From NCBI GenBank assembly GCA_959022495.1, contig CAUEYX010000031.1, positions 1 through 34,090 on the forward strand: a stretch of DNA of 34,090 nucleotides, read 5' to 3'. Under the pieces are notes generated by a model. That model had not been told where the DNA came from. It searched no databases and saw only the letters and a program-made list of their open reading frames with translations. The stretch comes from an uncultured Lachnospiraceae bacterium. Lineage in GTDB: Bacteria > Bacillota > Clostridia > Lachnospirales > Lachnospiraceae. This document shows, piece after piece, positions 31,795 through 34,090 of this stretch (within the stretch, counting starts at the first letter, position 1; each line of letters begins with the position of its first letter). The position numbers and the translations under genes were made by a program.

Positions 31795-32817
31795 ATGGGC
31801 AGATCTTTTGACCTTCTTTCTCTCGGAGAAGTCCTTCTCCGCCTCTCCCCTCCCAGCAATGAACGGCTCGTGCGCGGCGAGACTCTGCTAAAGCAGGTGG
31901 GCGGAGCTGAATTAAACGTCGTGTCCGGCGTCTCCCTTCTGGGACTCAGGACCGGCATCATCTCCAAGCTCCCTCTCAATGATATCGGCACCTACGCCAA
32001 AAACCGCATCCGTTTCTGCGGAGTTAGCGATGATTACTTGGTCTACGACAATTCACCGGAGGCAAGGCTTGGAATCTATTACTATGAGAATGGCGCGTAC
32101 CCCAGAAAGCCGGGTGTGGTCTACGACAGACGCCACTCTACAATCAACACCATATCCGTCGATGATTTTGACGCGTCACTTTTCTCCTCCGCGCGATGCT
32201 TCCACACCAGCGGCATCACGCTCGCCCTGAGTGAACAGTGCCGCAGCACCGCGGTGGAGATGATCCGGCGCTTCAAGGAGGCCGGGGCGCTGATCTCTTT
32301 TGACGTGAACTTCCGCGGCAACCTGTGGACAGGGGAGCAGGCCCGGGAATGCATCGAACAGATCCTTCCCTATGTGGATATCTTCTTCTGCTCTGAGGAG
32401 ACCGCACGGCTCACGTTCCTCAAGTCCGGGGAAGCAAAGGATATTATGAAGAGTTTCACAGAGGAGTACCCCATCTCCATCGTAGCGTCCACACAGCGCG
32501 TGGTGCACAGTCCCAAGGTCCACACCTTCGGCTCCATGATCTACGACGCGCGCAGCGATCAATTCCACGAGGAAGAACCTTATCACAACATCGAGGTCGT
32601 GGACCGCATCGGCAGCGGAGACGCCTATGTATCCGGCGTGCTCTATGGACTGCTGTCCGACTACGATAACTGCCAGAGAGCCCTGGAGATCGGCAATGCC
32701 ACAAGCGCGGTAAAGAACACCATCCCCGGGGATCTGCCGTCATCGGACCTCAAAGAGATCGAAAACGTCATCCGAGGGCATAAAGCAGTGGGGCCGCAGC
32801 TGGAAATGAATCGATAA
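31795..32817 (+). CDS. Second PfkB-family kinase, KDG-kinase-like
   Basis: 340 aa. Same fold and layout as kdgK: LLSLGEVLLRLSPPSNERLVRG, GGAELNVVSGVSLLG, and DRIGSGDAYVSGVLYG with the catalytic Asp (GSGD). It is clearly divergent from kdgK, so it is an old paralogue and may phosphorylate a different ketodeoxy sugar acid or a hexose. CGGAGG lies 10 bp before the ATG. Its stop codon is the very edge of the large palindrome, whose end sequence AATCTGGATT starts on the last base of the TAA. Specificity unknown. Confidence 0.85.
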   Translation: MGRSFDLLSLGEVLLRLSPPSNERLVRGETLLKQVGGAELNVVSGVSLLGLRTGIISKLPLNDIGTYAKNRIRFCGVSDDYLVYDNSPEARLGIYYYENGAYPRKPGVVYDRRHSTINTISVDDFDASLFSSARCFHTSGITLALSEQCRSTAVEMIRRFKEAGALISFDVNFRGNLWTGEQARECIEQILPYVDIFFCSEETARLTFLKSGEAKDIMKSFTEEYPISIVASTQRVVHSPKVHTFGSMIYDARSDQFHEEEPYHNIEVVDRIGSGDAYVSGVLYGLLSDYDNCQRALEIGNATSAVKNTIPGDLPSSDLKEIENVIRGHKAVGPQLEMNR

Positions 32818-33020
32818 ATCTGGATTTTTTGGGGAGACGACTTTGAAAAAATGAGTCCGAAAACAGCAGGATTATTTGAGGACGTATTCGTGGAGAAGGG
32901 GGCGTGGATTTGGCTCCGGTTCCGCAATCCGGGAAAATCTAAAAGGCAGGAAGCACGGCTAAATACAATGGAACAGTGGAAGATTCGGCTTACGCCTCAG
33001 GCATCCACTGTTCCATTAAC
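32817..33020 (-). repeat. Repeat arm R2 (inverted copy of 1-205)
   Basis: Reverse complement of the sequence at 1-205 with few differences, including the hairpin stem AATGGAACAGTGGA. It differs mainly near its outer end (ACTCATTTTTTC against ACCCATTCATTC). It forms the left outer arm of the palindrome. Confidence 0.92.
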
Positions 33021-33847
33021 GCCGCACTTCCCGCCTTTAAGAATTTCCAGCGGATTACTCCAAGTCACCGAATCCACGCCCCCTTCTCCACGAAAGTACT
33101 CCAAATAGATGCTGTTTTCTGCGTGCATCCAAAGGGAAGTGCCTCCCCAGACAAATGCAGGATTTCAAAGAGGATCGAAAAGAGAGCGTTATTGAAGACA
33201 GCTGGAACTGTGCCGGCCGCTGAGCAGGCTGCAGTTCCGACTTCCTCCAATTTCATTGCCTTCTGGACCCGATACAGCTCTTTTTTTCCAGTTACGCCCC
33301 CTCCTCACCCCGTTTTGAAATCCTGCATATGCCGGGAAGACTCCTGCTGTCTTGAGTAAATCAAAACAGCGGAGCGCCTTTTCGACCACCTTTCTGCGCG
33401 GGGGTGTGGGTGGCTGAGGTGACTTCGGAACAGGGCAGGAACCGAAGCCACCCACACCCCCGCGCAGAAAGGCGTTCGAAAAGGTGCTCCGCTGCTTTCT
33501 CCTTTTGCGCAGGCCGGGAAGAGTCTTCCCGGCATATGCAGGATTTCAAAAAAAGGTGCGGAGGGGGCGTAACTGGAAAAAAAGAGATGTACCGGGTCCG
33601 GAAGGCAATGAAATTGGAGACAGCCGGAACTGCCGCCTATTCAACGACCGACACAGTCCTGGATGTCTCCAATTACGCTCCCCCTTCGTCTTCTTTCGAA
33701 ATCCTGCATTTGTCTGGGGGAAACATTTCCCGGCTGGATGCGCCCAGAAAACAGCATCTATTTCGAGTACCTTTCGTGGAGAACGGGGGTGTGGATTCGG
33801 TGACTTGGAGGAATCCGCTGGAAATTCTTAAAGGCAGGGAGTGCGGC

Positions 33848-34050
33848 GTTAATGGAACAGTGGATGCCTGAGGCAAAGCCGAATCTTCCACTGTTCCATT
33901 GTCTTTAGCCGTACTTCCTGCCTTTTAGATTTTCCCGGATTGCGAAACCGGAGCCAAATCCACACCCCCGTTCTCCACGAATACGCCCTCGAAAACCTTA
34001 CTGTTTTCGAACCCATTCATTTAGAATCGTCTCCCACACAAATCCAGATT
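33848..34050 (+). repeat. Repeat arm R3 (direct copy of 1-205)
   Basis: Right outer arm of the palindrome, same orientation as 1-205 but more diverged from it than R2 is (loop GGCAAAGCC, CACACCCCCG, and a different stretch after TACGCCCTCG). The 14-bp hairpin stem is kept unchanged. The final 40 bases of the window after it hold nothing I recognise. Confidence 0.9.
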
Positions 34051-34090
34051 CGTAATATATAAGTGAGGGTTTTGACAGCCTTCACTTTTC

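Larger units (their letters stand above)
32817..34050. repeat. 1.23-kb imperfect palindrome, non-coding
   Basis: The two halves are inverted copies around 33430. The ends are AATCTGGATT and AATCCAGATT; outer arms R2 and R3; a middle module around 33021-33110 and 33721-33847 that resembles the outer one (shared blocks AATCCACGCCCCC and TTCTCCACGAA); inner blocks around TGCAGGATTTCAAA; and at the centre a perfect 26-bp stem (33390-33415 with 33446-33471) with a 30-nt loop. Smaller hairpins lie inside each half, for example CCGGGAAGA/TCTTCCCGG at 33514-33532. Open frames on either strand lack ribosome binding sites and protein-like composition. No transposase or target-site duplication was found. 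Confidence 0.9.

Noticed and set aside
33404..33871. 155-aa and other open frames inside the palindrome
   Set aside because: They run across the palindrome's centre and arms, have no ribosome binding sites, and similar frames arise on both strands because the sequence is inverted on itself.
32817..34050. CRISPR array or insertion sequence
   Set aside because: Repeats are inverted and of unequal length without regular spacers, and there is no transposase or cas gene.

Overview
The window reads as a chromosomal segment of a gut-type, moderate-GC Firmicute, most likely a Lachnospiraceae (Clostridia). The reasons are strong AGGAGG ribosome binding sites, a glycyl-radical microcompartment of the fucose/rhamnose (GRM5) kind, a secreted lyase ending in a Gram-positive wall-sorting-like tail, and IclR/AraC/DeoR control. 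The species cannot be named from sequence alone. Almost every gene fits one job: using the rhamnogalacturonan-I backbone of pectin, whose repeat unit is rhamnose plus galacturonate.

Layout. 1-205: one arm of a non-coding repeat. 210-14201 (minus strand, read right to left): a bacterial microcompartment (BMC) locus with glycyl-radical diol dehydratase, activase, class II aldolase, GlcG/PduO-like protein, CoA-acylating aldehyde dehydrogenase, Zn alcohol dehydrogenase, four hexameric shell genes, PduL, EutN-type vertex protein, PduS-like flavo/Fe-S protein, PduT-like shell protein, a DeoR regulator and an iron alcohol dehydrogenase. 14433-15763 (plus): a PHP phosphoesterase and a DUF6512-like membrane protein. 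15809-18670 (minus): a sugar isomerase of the fucose/arabinose isomerase group and rhamnulokinase. 18866-21331 (minus): AraC regulator, orphan ParA-like ATPase and small alarmone hydrolase. 21532-25014 (minus): secreted, apparently wall-anchored PL11 rhamnogalacturonan lyase. 25245-27948 (minus): TIM-barrel isomerase/epimerase, KduD, KduI. 28171-29037 (plus): second AraC regulator. 29056-29817 (minus): IclR (KdgR-like) regulator. 30029-32817 (plus): KDPG aldolase, KDG kinase and a second KDG-kinase-like protein. 32817-34050: a 1.23-kb imperfect palindrome without convincing genes.

How it works together (inference from families and order). The lyase cuts rhamnogalacturonan outside the cell. 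Rhamnose is isomerised, phosphorylated and split by the aldolase to DHAP and lactaldehyde. Lactaldehyde is reduced to 1,2-propanediol, dehydrated by the glycyl-radical enzyme to propionaldehyde, and disproportionated to propanol and propionyl-phosphate inside the BMC. The unsaturated uronate goes through KduI, KduD, KDG kinase and KDPG aldolase to pyruvate and glyceraldehyde-3-phosphate. The window has no sugar transporter, no GH105 unsaturated glycuronyl hydrolase, no propionate kinase and no sortase, so these must be elsewhere.

Most worth a second look: a shell gene with two well-placed start sites that would give a plain and a basic-tailed version of the same subunit; an orphan ParA ATPase that might position the BMC; three KdgR-type operators; and the giant palindrome, one arm of which recurs in opposite orientation at the other end of the island, with each copy abutting a stop codon.
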